Of a stretch of DNA of 64,000 nt, positions 10,762-20,957 are shown piece by piece (the stretch's first letter is position 1; every line of letters begins with the position of its first letter). The position numbers and the translations under genes were made by a program. The notes under the pieces were generated by a model, which was not told the origin of the DNA, did no database searches, and saw nothing but the letters and a program-made list of their open reading frames with translations. Source of the DNA: Heliocybe sulcata. Taxonomy: Eukaryota; Basidiomycota; Agaricomycetes; Gloeophyllales; Gloeophyllaceae. Where the stretch lies: contig ML213506.1 in the NCBI GenBank assembly GCA_004369045.1, positions 803,799-867,798 of the forward strand, read 5' to 3'.

Positions 10762-12633
10762 ATGGATATCGAGAAACGCGAATTTAAGGGGGCGAATGCC
10801 GAGGAGACTGTTGTTTCGCTGCAAGAGGGCGATGAGCAGACTGTGAGATCAAATCCGTACGGAGAAACGCACCGCGGCTTGAAGAGTCGACATATACAAC
10901 TGATTGCTATCGGTATGTCGTATACAAATACAACTTCCTGTAAATGTCTAATTGACGGCACGCTTCGTCGACTAGGCGGTACAATCGGTACTGGTTTGTT
11001 CGTCGGATCGGGAGCCATCTTATCCACGGTTGGTCCGGGCAGTCTGTTCATAGCCTATGTTGCCATGTCCTTCATCCTGTGGATCGCCATGAACTGCCTC
11101 GGGGAAATCACTACGTACCTTCCAATCAAGGGAGCTTCCGTCTCCTATTATATCGACCGGTTTGTCGACCCCAGTCTTGCATTTGCCGCAGGTAGGGTGT
11201 ACCCGGAGTCGTAATCATACGAGACTGACATGGGCATAGGATGGAATTACTGGTATGTCTGGGCGATGCTCGTCAGCGCGGAGGTATCGGCAGCGACGTT
11301 GATCGTCCAATATTGGACCCACGCCATCCCCGTAGCAGTCTTGATTACCATATTCCTCCTCGGTACGCTCCCATAGTTAGTGGCTCACATCCGCATAGCC
11401 TGACTCCTCCGCAAGTCATCTACCTCCTCAACATCTTCGCCGTTTCCTATTACGGCGAATCTGAGTTCTGGTTCGCCTCGCTCAAGATCTTAGGCATCAT
11501 CTCCCTCATCATCATCGGCATCGTCCTCTTCTTTGGCGGAGGGCCTACGCACGACCGCCTCGGGTTCCGTTTCTGGGAGCACCCTGGCGCGTTCAAGCCG
11601 TACATGGCTCCAGGAGCGACCGGCAAATTCTTGGGCTTCTGGACCGCGCTTGTGCGCGCGGGGTTTGCCTTCGTCCTCTCGCCCGAGTGTATCACGACGG
11701 CAGTAGGAGAGTGCGAGGCTCCGCGCAGAAATATCCCGAAGGCGGCGAGCAGGTTCGTCTACCGCGTGATTGTCTTCTATGTTCTAGGAAGCCTTGTAGC
11801 GGGCATCATCACACCCAGTGATGATCCCAGTTTACTGCAAGCCATCAGTGCCGGTATGAGTGGGGCAGGATCAAGCCCATTTGTGTTGGGGATTCAGAGA
11901 GCGGGGATTGGCGGTTTGAATCATGTGTATAATGCCATGATCCTGACGTCTGCGTGGTCAGCAGGGAACTCCATGGTTTTTGCGAGTTCCCGGTCATTAT
12001 ATAGCCTAGCGTTGACGGGACAGGCCCCGAGCGTCTTCAAAAGGTGCAACAGGAAGGGCGTGCCGTACGTGGCTGTGACTGCAACTGTCTTGGCGTCGTG
12101 TGTCGTCTATCTCAATGTTTCGAGTGGGGCTGCTGTCGCGTTCCAGTGGTTCGTCAATTTGACGACGATCAGTGGGTTCATCGCGTGGATAGTCTTGTTC
12201 GTGTGTTATATTGTACGTCTACTAAACACCACTGCACCTGTCCCTAGCTCATATTTTCTTGACTTTGTAGCGCTTTCGTCAAGCTGTCGTCTATAACAAC
12301 GTCCTGGATACCCTTCCCTTCCGGACTCCCCTACAGCCCTACGCGGCCTGGTTTACTCTCCTATTCATCACTCTCCTCACCATCACGAACGGCTTCCAGG
12401 TCTTCTTTCCAGGACAATTCACGGCGTCCTCCTTCCTCTCCGCGTACATCACCATCCCACTCTTCCTAGCTCTCTATTTGGGCCACAAGGCGTGGTTCAG
12501 GACACCGTGGCTGAGACGCATCGAAGAGATTGATGTGCTTGCGGGGAAGGAGGAAGCGGACCGGCTGGAGGAGCAGGATGTCCCTCCGGTGCCGGAGAAT
12601 GTTTTGCAGAGGATATGGTATTGGCTTGCGTGA
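10762..12633 (+). CDS. Amino-acid permease, YAT/AAT family (549 aa)
   Basis: Five exons: 10762-10912, 10976-11191, 11240-11362, 11416-12212 and 12271-12633. The protein has a polar N-terminus, then RHIQLIAIGGTIGTGLFVGSG, the first transmembrane segment and substrate-binding signature of fungal amino-acid permeases. A typical set of about 12 hydrophobic segments follows, including the TM3-TM4 region (GWNYWYVWAMLVSAEV), the ECITTAVGECEAPRRNIPKA loop and a hydrophilic C-tail ending WYWLA. It should import amino acids by proton symport across the plasma membrane; substrate range cannot be read from the sequence. All introns have GT-AG ends and keep frame, so the gene looks functional. The start MDIEKREF is the first ATG in frame after the TATA-like element. 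Confidence 0.93.
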
Positions 12634-13237
12634 ATGCATGGAACGCGAGTATTGGCATTTACGGACTGCCAACTAGTTTTAGCTATGGCTAGGAATGACC
12701 GGAAGGTTGATGCGTAGGCGTGAAGTTTGGAATATTCTGCCGTACGTTCTCTGATGCAACCATGAACTAGTTCTTATCGTCGGTGAATTGCCAGTGCTCT
12801 CGCGGTCCTGTACCGCGAGATTACCCCCGTATGGACGGGTAATTCTATCATTTCTGCCCATTCGTAGTAAGCAAGGGAACCCGAGTTTCCAGGGACCACG
12901 GTTCTGAAGGGCCAGGTACGTGCCGACATTTAACATCCATAATAAGAGATGCTGAAGTACTACAGGAGTCTGATCAGCTCAATTATTCTGCAGGCGGAAA
13001 TATATTCAATTATTCAGTGAGTGTGGGGTTGCTATCCGAGCTGAAATCCGTCTAGCAAGCAGAAAAGGGGAGAGCGATGTGAAGGTCAACGTGGGAACTC
13101 AATGTATCCATATATGGAAGTGCTCCTACCCTGTAAGTCACACGGCACGTGACACGCCCGCGCCTATATGAGGGCGACCTGGTTCGAGTTTTGCTCTCTC
13201 CATCGGTCTTCCACCACGTTGACAGATATCCAGAGTT
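12634..13237. other. Intergenic region with a short hairpin (12798-12820)
   Basis: No gene is supported. It holds a perfect 9-bp inverted repeat, TCTCGCGGT/ACCGCGAGA, at 12798-12820 with a 5-nt loop. The right end contains the gene B promoter and a weaker match to the upstream flanks at 1-430 and 6679-7090. Confidence 0.4.
13146..13170 (+). promoter_or_regulatory. Gene B core promoter: CACGTG plus TATA-like element
   Basis: CACGTG at 13146-13151 is followed 13 nt later by TATATG (13165-13170), and the gene B ATG is at 13238. Spacing and the flanking bases (CGCCTATATGA, then GCGAC and a GCTCTCTCCAT stretch) match the gene A promoter on the opposite strand. Confidence 0.6.
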
Positions 13238-15087
13238 ATGCAAAGCTCTAGCGTTTATAACAACCTTCCTGCGCCTTCGTCCTCGACTGACATTAGTCCC
13301 TCGATGGATCGACCTCCCGCCTCCCTCAACGCCTTCACCTACCCTCGTCACCTTCAACGTATCAACCGCCCTGTTCCCTGGGCCGGCGAAAGCGACTACT
13401 CCTACTACTACCGCAAGCACCGCTACGCGCGACAGCTTATTGAGAAGCAGCGATTTGAGCGACGCCTTCTTGAGAGTATCGCAGCAGACAACGCTAAGCT
13501 CGACGCCGTACCTCACAACCGTCGCAACATGTACGGGGAACATCGAGAACAATACAACGAGTCTGATATGGGTAAGCGTCGTCGCTGTTGTTATAGCTTA
13601 CGCGCTGCGGGCAACGCCCTCGACGACTCTCGCCCTGCGCTGGTTAAACGCTGCAGCACGTCGTTATGGACGGGCAGCACCGCAACCATGACCGTCGAGC
13701 TGGAGGACCCACTGCTGTGGGAGAGCGAGATGAAGGAAGGTAGACAGGTGCGTACACGGTTGCCTTCTGTTGGAGCTTGTGTACTAAGCTACTCGCCGTC
13801 CAGGCCATCTGTGTCGCTGCTGATTTCATTACAGCTTGGACCTCGGTGCAAGGTCGCGTGAACGTCGAAGTAAGTCTCTTGCCCTTGGCTGCTATCCTGT
13901 GTCTCATTGGTACCCGCGGCGGCCAGACCTTCACGCGACGATGGGATTATTGCCTTCAGACAGGCACGCCGTTCTGGGAGCCCGCCCCTCAGCCAATCAC
14001 CACGAGCGACGTCTCGGACATGCAAGTTGACGTTGTTTCGCTTGTGGACGTCTCTATGCCTAACGCATCGACTATCCCGCGACCTCTCGAGGACTCTCAA
14101 CCAGACAGCTCTGACATGGACTTGGACAGCTTTGACGACGCGCAAGGTGGCCCACAAACGATTCAAACGTCTGCCACGACGGCCAGCCAACCCTTAGTCA
14201 ACCATCGAGCTCTTCCCTCCGAAGCAACAGAGAATTTCCAGACTCGCCTCCAGGCTGCTTTCGCTACTGCGCCCGAGACATCCGCTCAAGTCACTCCTCC
14301 ATCTGACCTGGATACTGGTTTCATCTTTGAAGACGTTGAGCAAGCTGCTACTACTCCTGTCGCCGTCCCTGAAACTGTAGGCCCTCTTGGTGACAACTCT
14401 ACGCCGGTCAGCCACCCTGTCGAGGGCGACGACGATCAGGCCGACTACGACGACATCTTCGCCAGTGTCTACAATGAAGCCTACGAGGCCTGCGAAGCTC
14501 AATATCCTGAAGCCATTCTGCAACATCTCGAAGAGCCGCTCCATTCTCCCGCATATACCAGCTCAGAACAGGTGGCTGCTCAGGTTTATGACTCCTACGA
14601 CTCGGACAGCGACGACGGCTACCAAGTTAGCCTCGGTTCTGACGACGGCTACCACTGCAGCCCCGGGCGCGACGACGAATTCTATGGCAGCGTCTCTGAC
14701 AGCACTGAGGACGCTGAACGCTACTATCCCGAGGACGTGGCCAACTCACTGGAGTACAGCAACCCCAGGGTCGTCGATTCGGACAGCACGCACGCCAGCA
14801 TTGAAGAGACCGAAACGTACTTCGACGACGAGGTCAAGGACTCGGAGACAAGCGCTGTAGAAGACCTGCATGCTAGTGAAGGCACTCCTGAACCAGAATA
14901 TCCTGCGACGCTGGCGAATAACCTGGATTTCGGGCTTGATGATCTCGTCGATACGGGCGCGGCGGACTTCCTGCATTTCGTTGCGCATGTACAATATGCT
15001 CCCCCTGTCGTTAGTCCGGGCGACGACAAGAACTACAGCGGCGATTCTCGCGGAGGTTCTCAGGAGGGAGAGCGGAGATGCGTATGA
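13238..15087 (+). CDS. Gene B: paralogue of gene A, acidic disordered tail (578 aa)
   Basis: Exons 13238-13747, 13804-13869 and 13927-15087; introns are 56 and 57 nt, both phase 0. The N-terminal ~170 residues align with gene A: RPVPWAGESD, YYYRKHRY, an Arg/Glu-rich helix, KLDAVPHNRRNMY, DDSRPALVKRC and exon end EGRQ. The 22-residue middle exon and the start of exon 3 (TFTRRWDYCLQTG) correspond weakly to gene A exons 2-3. The rest is different from A: very acidic, rich in Asp, Glu, Ser and Tyr, with repeated SDDGY motifs near residue 440. So the N-terminal domain is conserved while the tail has been replaced or has diverged beyond recognition. Function unknown. A (GGT)10 run follows the stop codon. 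Confidence 0.75.
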
Positions 15088-15114
15088 GGTGGATGGGGGG
15101 GAGGTGGGGACGGG

Positions 15115-15144
15115 GGTGGTGGTGGTGGTGGTGGTGGTGGTGGT
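15115..15144 (+). repeat. (GGT)10 microsatellite
   Basis: Ten tandem GGT units lie just after the gene B stop codon, in the presumed 3' UTR, preceded by a G-rich stretch. Gene A has no comparable run at the same place. Confidence 0.95.
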
Positions 15145-15149
15145 GATTT

Positions 15150-16960
15150 GTCATGGATGAGTTCTGTTCTTTCTGGTTTTCTTTTATCTTTATTAGCTAT
15201 ATATCGCTCGGAGACGCCCCTTTATACCCTCATTCTATCCTTCTATTCTGTATACCCTCTTTAGTCTTCTTCCTTCTGGGATACCCTGGCATTTGGACTG
15301 AAGGTGCGACTGGACTGCAATTGGAGGTGAGTGGTATTCATAATTTCCTCTGCTGCATTCAACTAATGCTGTTCTCTAGATTCTTTGGATGCGCACCTGG
15401 AAGTCTCACCCTCCTCATTACCAGCCGGCCAATATGCGCAGTCTTTTGCGCTTCGACATATACTCTCTTTTCAACGTCGATGGTCGGTCTCGGTGCGCAT
15501 TCATCTGTCAGCCGGAGATGTGGTATCAATTCGTACCGGTCCGGAGGACTGCATACTTGGTACGTCCGCACGTGAGATTCCTCGAACACAATACTTACAT
15601 GATTCCGTTCAGGCCTTTTGTCGACATCCTGACACTTCAGGGAGTTGTTCATTATGGTGCTCGAGTAGCTCGAGATAGGTAGGGATTGTTCTGTGGATCT
15701 TACTTCCTGAATGTATTAGGACGAGCTTCGGAAGCGGGCGGCAAACTGGCTGGTGGGCATCGCGGGAGGAGTACACTGGAGGAGACGGTCGACGTCGGGG
15801 GCGGCAACAGCATCTATTCTACCAGCTCAAGGTACGTTGTCTCTTGCGCTCTGTGTGACTCTCGAGCGGATGTTGATGCCTATCTCTCAGACTCGGGATG
15901 TTGTGCACCAGAGGACTCGGATATCCGCGACGGACTGACAGTTGGTTAATGAGCTCTGCCAGTGGCAGCCACCATGGTACGTGTTTCCAGTTTTCTTGTA
16001 GGGCTCTCGTACTAACAGACCGAATCCTGTCTCGGGTGGCGGGCGCTTTACGGCACCCTCCACCCGTCTTCCCCCGCCAGGGCAACCCCTGGCGGGCTCT
16101 CCCAGTTGGACGACAGCGCTCATCCATGGTGCACAACGTGAGTTTCTGTTTGACGGATGCAATTCTTTGACGATTCTGACTGCCTTCCAGTTTCCGACTT
16201 CCCGTCAGGGAACCAGCCCCTCTATCAGCCAATGAGCCCTAATTCGACAGATCGACGACAGCACCCCACAGTACTCCTAATCTCGTGTTTGCCCTTGCCG
16301 AAAGCCGCTTGCCCGTTGTGACTCCTGGTACGTTTGGGAGGTGAGTCTGCAGTTAATGGTTCCGGGCCATAAGGCCACACCAGAAGAACGACTTCCGCTG
16401 TGGATAGGACGAGACGGTAAGGATCTTGTATGCGTCTTCCGGACGTCACTCCTGTGTCGCAAGAGTCGACTCTTGGAGGCATTTCGACTCACCACTACAG
16501 GTTCAGAAGCCATTCAAACACATACTACCATGGCTCCAAACCCAAGTCGACCGGTCGTGCTGTTCCCGCACGCGATCTTGCCTCTGTTCTCCGTCGCCGA
16601 CATCTCCTTTCGTGCTCCTCTCACCACCAATATCACTCAGCGGGCTGACTTTAGGCATGTCGCCTCTCCCCGCTTGATGATGCAGTCCGCTCCGCAATGC
16701 CTTTGGTATCCCCCATTCTTCTATCATTTTTACATAACATTCTATGCAACCACCACGCCATCTCTTCGCTAGGGTGCGTCTCCGAGCTGTCTCAACACTG
16801 GATTTGTAGCGTATCTTTCTCGTGTCTCTTTGGATCTGTTCTCTCTCTCCATGTATCGTAATTTCTCAATCAATATATTCTTCGTTTGATATCATATCAT
16901 CGCGTAAGGCATGCCTCTCGGATGGTCTGACTTGTACCATTTGGCATTGAGCCGCTACCA
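15150..16960 (+). repeat. Downstream block of the multi-copy locus, copy B
   Basis: This block is homologous to 2270-3960 (minus strand, clearly diverged). Its distal part, about 16500-16960, is almost identical to the reverse complement of 63540-64000. Splice-like donors at 15327, 15560 and 16341 and acceptors ending at 15379 and 15612 correspond to those of copy A. No frame runs through the whole block. It ends next to the 3' end of SDR1, so the two are tail-to-tail. Confidence 0.7.
15389..15678 (+). CDS. Possible small spliced ORF in downstream block, copy B (78 aa)
   Basis: Joining 15389-15559 to 15613-15678 (intron GTACGT...TCAG, 53 nt) gives 78 residues, starting MRT and ending WCSSSSR. 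The spliced frame in copy A shares the start and the WCSSSSR segment but not the middle, because a 4-base and a 1-base indel shift the frame in between. No domain or signal peptide is recognisable. A non-coding transcript is an equal alternative. Confidence 0.25.
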
Positions 16961-17059
16961 CTATATGGTACTCGAGCGTCGCATCTCTCACCACTGATGC
17001 CGAGACATGGACACAGACACAATTTCATTTCCTGCTGTTACAAGTCCGCTATCGTCACT

Positions 17060-18305
17060 CTACACCGTTAAATATTGCTTGACTATCTCAGTGACCTTGG
17101 GCGTCGTCTCACTAAGAATCTCGATGGTCTCGTCCCAAATCCTATCCTCACATTCCTTGCCCTCCTTGCTGATGACAAAGTCACTAGGCTCCGCAATCTC
17201 GTTCTCGGATGTATAGGCTCCCCTGATGCCGTCGACCTGTGCAAGGGCGGCAAAGACGAGCTGGCGCGCGCCCTCCTCGCAGGTCCAGGAGACAAGGGCG
17301 AGCTTCTTGCCCTCGTGGATGATGGACGGCGGTGTCCAGCCGGGGAAGTCCCTGGTGAGCTCCGAGTCGCAGAGACCGGGGTTTGAGGTGGTGGTGATGA
17401 GCGGGGACGTTGGAGGGAGGTGGGCTGTGAGGGCGCGGACGAAGAGGACGTTGAGGACTACGGTATGGTTAGCTTTCCTCCTGACAAAAGAAATGTTGGT
17501 GGGCGTACGTTTTGATTCTTGGTACCGGCCGGTAGTACTGGACAGCAGATTAATCTGGTAGGAAGGTGGTGCGATAATGGTGTGCGTACCCTTGCGGGAA
17601 GGACTCCTTCTCGTTCAGCTTCTTTAGGATATTCGGGCTGTTCCTGACTGGCTCAGTTATGCTGGTCCAGTAGTGGACTCCGCTCGATACCACGACGAGC
17701 CTGGTCTGCACCCCGAACTCGGACGCGGTTTTGAGCAGGCGTGGGAGTAGCAGGAGAGAGCACAGGGCGGTGGCGAGGTGGTTCACGTGCAAGCTGAGCG
17801 GAAGAGTATTAGTTATCCTGGGGACAATGGGACAAGATGGGATGGCCTACGTGGATTCCCAGCCTTCCATCTCCTGGTAGTCTTGGACGGCGATCCCAGC
17901 GTTCATGACGAGGATGTCCAGCCTGCCGCCCTCTTTCTCGAATCTGTCGGCGAATGCGACGACCGAGGCGAACCGGCTCAGGTCCAAAAGCCAGAGCTCC
18001 GCGTTCTTCAGCCCCGTCGCCTTCTCGACCTCTATGAACAGTCCATCAGTCCGGTCTGACCTTCAGCTAGTAGGGGGGGATGTGGGCTCACGGGCGACGG
18101 CTCTCTTGCCCCGCTCCTCGCTGCGGCAGGCGAGTATGAACTTGCTGGGGTTCATGGACGCGAAATGCTTCGCGGCCTCGAGACCGATGCCGGTGTTGGC
18201 GCCGACTATGATGACGGTCTTGCCCGTGAGATCAGCCTTGACGGCGAGCTTGGGTGCGCCCGCTTGCTGGATCATGATGGCGTCTTGCATGGTAAGTTTC
18301 CCCAT
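17060..18305 (-). CDS. SDR1: short-chain dehydrogenase/reductase (341 aa)
   Basis: Five exons: 18305-18092, 18031-17851, 17793-17590, 17537-17509 and 17457-17060; all junctions keep frame. It belongs to the classical/extended NAD(P)-dependent SDR family close to retinol-dehydrogenase or WW-domain-oxidoreductase-like fungal enzymes. Visible motifs are the Rossmann TGxxxGxG variant VVGANTGIG form (IIVGANTGIGLEAAKHFA), NAG in LDILVMNAG, the cat. Ser region VVVSSGVHYW and the YxxxK pair YQESK. It should oxidise or reduce a hydroxyl/carbonyl substrate of unknown identity in the cytosol. A TATA-like CCTTTATAA at 18364-18372 precedes it. Its paralogue at 62164-63430 has the same exon layout but is frameshifted. 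Confidence 0.92.
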
Positions 18306-19364
18306 CGTAAAAAGGCGGGATAAGTCGAGGAGGGGTCAAGTTCTTTGGGCGTGCCATGGCGTGCCTTTATAACTAGCAGCTCAGTAAATCAGGAGCTCAG
18401 TAAATCGCCGGGGAGTTAATGCTCATCGCTGTGACGTAATCAAACAGGATCGCGGTCCTCACGGATTGTGCAGCAGATGTGCAGACCAAGGGCATGCCGC
18501 TGCAGTCGCAGTACACGCGTCCTACCGGCATAGAGTGATTCAGTAGGGGCGACAAGAATCCTGTGCTGCGAAACTTGCGCAAATATCAGAGTCCCTTGAG
18601 AGTACAATGTGGTAGAATAGCTTGTAGGTTCAGACTATGCAGCCAGTTTTCTTGGGCGAGCACAGGTGAAATAATAATTACCGAGTCAGACTAAGCAGAC
18701 GCGTCACGCGAGACGCGCTTGTGGCGTGCTCCGCTCGCTTTGACTACGACCTATAGGGCTTCGTAAGCTGTACGCTTCTACGCATTCCTGCCCTCCCCAT
18801 GCACTCGTTCTGCGACACCACCTCCTGGCTTGCGCCCATCGCCTCTTGCAGCATTGTCATCGCTCTTACCTGCTTTCAACATATCGGCTTCACTGAATTC
18901 TCTGACATGTTCACGCTTGCAAGACCTACCCGATGACAGGCTAGTCTAGAATCCAATATCGATACTCGTTTGTCCGGAAATAGCGGCTAGGTAAATCGGT
19001 AAGCGGAACGTCTAACGCGTAGGCCGGATCCTGAGGGATACGCGGCCCTTGCAGCGGTACCGTGAAACCCTCGCCCATCAACAGTTTTCTGCGCTGGACC
19101 GACGGTATGGCGGTTCGGACCGCGCAGGCGCGGTCGGGATCGCAATGCCTTCAGAAGGCGCCCTTGCCGCGCAACGGACCGAAATGAACTACCCTGTCCT
19201 CGCCGGCCCATCTTTTTTTTTGCCTCCGCGGATTTGACTCTCTCAGAAAGGTATAAAAGGTGTGCGGAATCCACGACTTCTCATCAGTTCAGTTCCTACA
19301 TCTCTCCACTTCTATTACATTTCACAACATCATATCAGCCATACTAGTTTGTGCAGGTCACATC
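18306..19364. other. Intergenic region between SDR1 and the Ser-rich gene
   Basis: It lies between divergent genes. No coding segment is supported. It contains the SDR1 TATA-like element (18364-18372, minus) and a strong TATA box, GTATAAAAGG, at 19251-19260 on the + strand for the next gene, preceded by a T9 tract. Confidence 0.5.
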
Positions 19365-20504
19365 ATGTCTTACTCTTCATCCTCATCTTCGCTTCGGGTT
19401 TCATCCCTTACCATCCCTTCTCTGGGATCCCTGTCTTCCTCTTCATCCTGCTCCCTGAGCTCGATCTCCACCAGCCGGTCTGGTTCGCAGCTATGGGACT
19501 CTTGCCCATCCGAATCCGACCTGACCGACATCACCGCGCCGGGCACGCCCACCAACGACGATACCACCAAATCCGTCATCGAAGCTAGCCTTCTGACACT
19601 GGCCGCCCTCAAGGAGGAACACCGGCGGGCATTCCCGTCTCCTCAGAATACCCCAATTGTCCCGGTCGACCAGGGCGACGCGGGATACGAAGCTGAAGCT
19701 GAGGAATACCACGACCTACCACGCACATCCAGACGAGTCAAGTTTGGCGCTCTCCCTACCAGACCCCGCCGCCACAGGCGCCGCACTCCCGTCTCAAGCC
19801 CGTGTTCGCCTCCAGCTGGGCTGGGGTTCTACACCGCCGCTGGCGACGCCTCGCCCACTACACCTACCAATGCGAGGAAGCCAGGCTGCTTGCGGCCGGC
19901 GCATGTCGCACTATCACCCATCACGCCTTACGTCTGGGAACGCAAGGACCGCAAAGCTTATGTTGGGCTGGGCCTCGGTTTACCATCTACTCACCCTCTG
20001 CAATCGATACCTGAGACGGAGGTCCTGGCGTCACCCGGACTCGAACTCGATTCGGCCTCTGCGCCTAAGGAGCTCTCTACAAATCACCTGCCTCCTCGTG
20101 CTTCGTCGCGACCATCCGCTCCGCCGCTTGCTGGGCTAGGAATTTACCCGCTCCAAACAATATACGAGACCCAAGTCTTGGAGACTCCCAAGTCCACCCT
20201 CTCATCGTCGCCTGTTGAGCTCGGCCCCTCGCCCCAACTCCGTCCGCACCTCCCCACTGACTCGCCGTCTCCCATCCTGGCCCTGCCGCCTCTCCTATTA
20301 CCATTCGACGCGCCCCAACCCCAGGCCACCGCCGACTCGTCCGCTTCTTTACCGTCGACTCTCCTTCCGTCGACTATGACGAGGCTGAGGCTCCGCAAAC
20401 CGGCTGCCCGATGGGCACCACGTCGGGAAATACCCCGCATTACAAAGCTTTCGGACCGCGGTCGTCCTCTCATGTCGCCCATCTTGGAGGAAGATGAGGC
20501 TTGA
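19365..20504 (+). CDS. Ser/Pro-rich low-complexity protein, unknown function (379 aa)
   Basis: A single exon. The first in-frame ATG (19260) overlaps the TATA box, so I start at 19365 (MSYSSSSSS), about 110 nt downstream. The protein has a Ser-rich N-terminus, a short helical segment around residues 65-85 (SVIEASLLTLAALKEEHRRA), a basic patch (TRPRRHRRRT), then long Pro/Ser/Leu-rich stretches. Two related segments occur: one with HPLQSIPETEVLASP and one with YPLQTIYETQVLETP, each preceded by a GLG motif. The C-terminus is basic and then acidic (EEDEA). I recognise no domain. The composition is typical of fungal regulatory or scaffold proteins, which is inference only. Confidence 0.7.
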   Translation: MSYSSSSSSLRVSSLTIPSLGSLSSSSSCSLSSISTSRSGSQLWDSCPSESDLTDITAPGTPTNDDTTKSVIEASLLTLAALKEEHRRAFPSPQNTPIVPVDQGDAGYEAEAEEYHDLPRTSRRVKFGALPTRPRRHRRRTPVSSPCSPPAGLGFYTAAGDASPTTPTNARKPGCLRPAHVALSPITPYVWERKDRKAYVGLGLGLPSTHPLQSIPETEVLASPGLELDSASAPKELSTNHLPPRASSRPSAPPLAGLGIYPLQTIYETQVLETPKSTLSSSPVELGPSPQLRPHLPTDSPSPILALPPLLLPFDAPQPQATADSSASLPSTLLPSTMTRLRLRKPAARWAPRREIPRITKLSDRGRPLMSPILEEDEA

Positions 20505-20957
20505 TACCATTTTGTACCCTGTATTTTATGCTAAGATATTGCTTTCATTACGAAATATAACCTCTTCAAAAAAACACTCTTCCCAGTGTGCCTTCTGAGC
20601 AACCGTTTTCATTCTCCAGAATGAAATCGCTTTAAAAGACATATTTTTCCTGGAGAGCCTGTTATACTTAGCATTCAATTGTGTTCGTGACTGACGAACG
20701 TCGTCACTCTGGTGCGTCTATATCCTTGGAACGATCGATCGACCTTCTCGTTACTGGAAGAATGTGTAATGAAGATATGCGTATATCATCAGCACTGCCC
20801 AACGGCGCTACCGGTATGTATGTCCGCAATCATACATGTGCGGAGGTCAATATAATTAGTACAAGACTGCGATACGTCCCTAACAAGCCTAAGATGATGC
20901 GATATGATACAGATACAAGACAACAACAACACAATCTACGGTCCACAACAACACCTA
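20505..20957. other. Convergent intergenic spacer
   Basis: It separates two convergent 3' ends. No coding or RNA feature is seen. AT-rich sequence after 20505 is consistent with polyadenylation signals for the Ser-rich gene. Confidence 0.4.
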
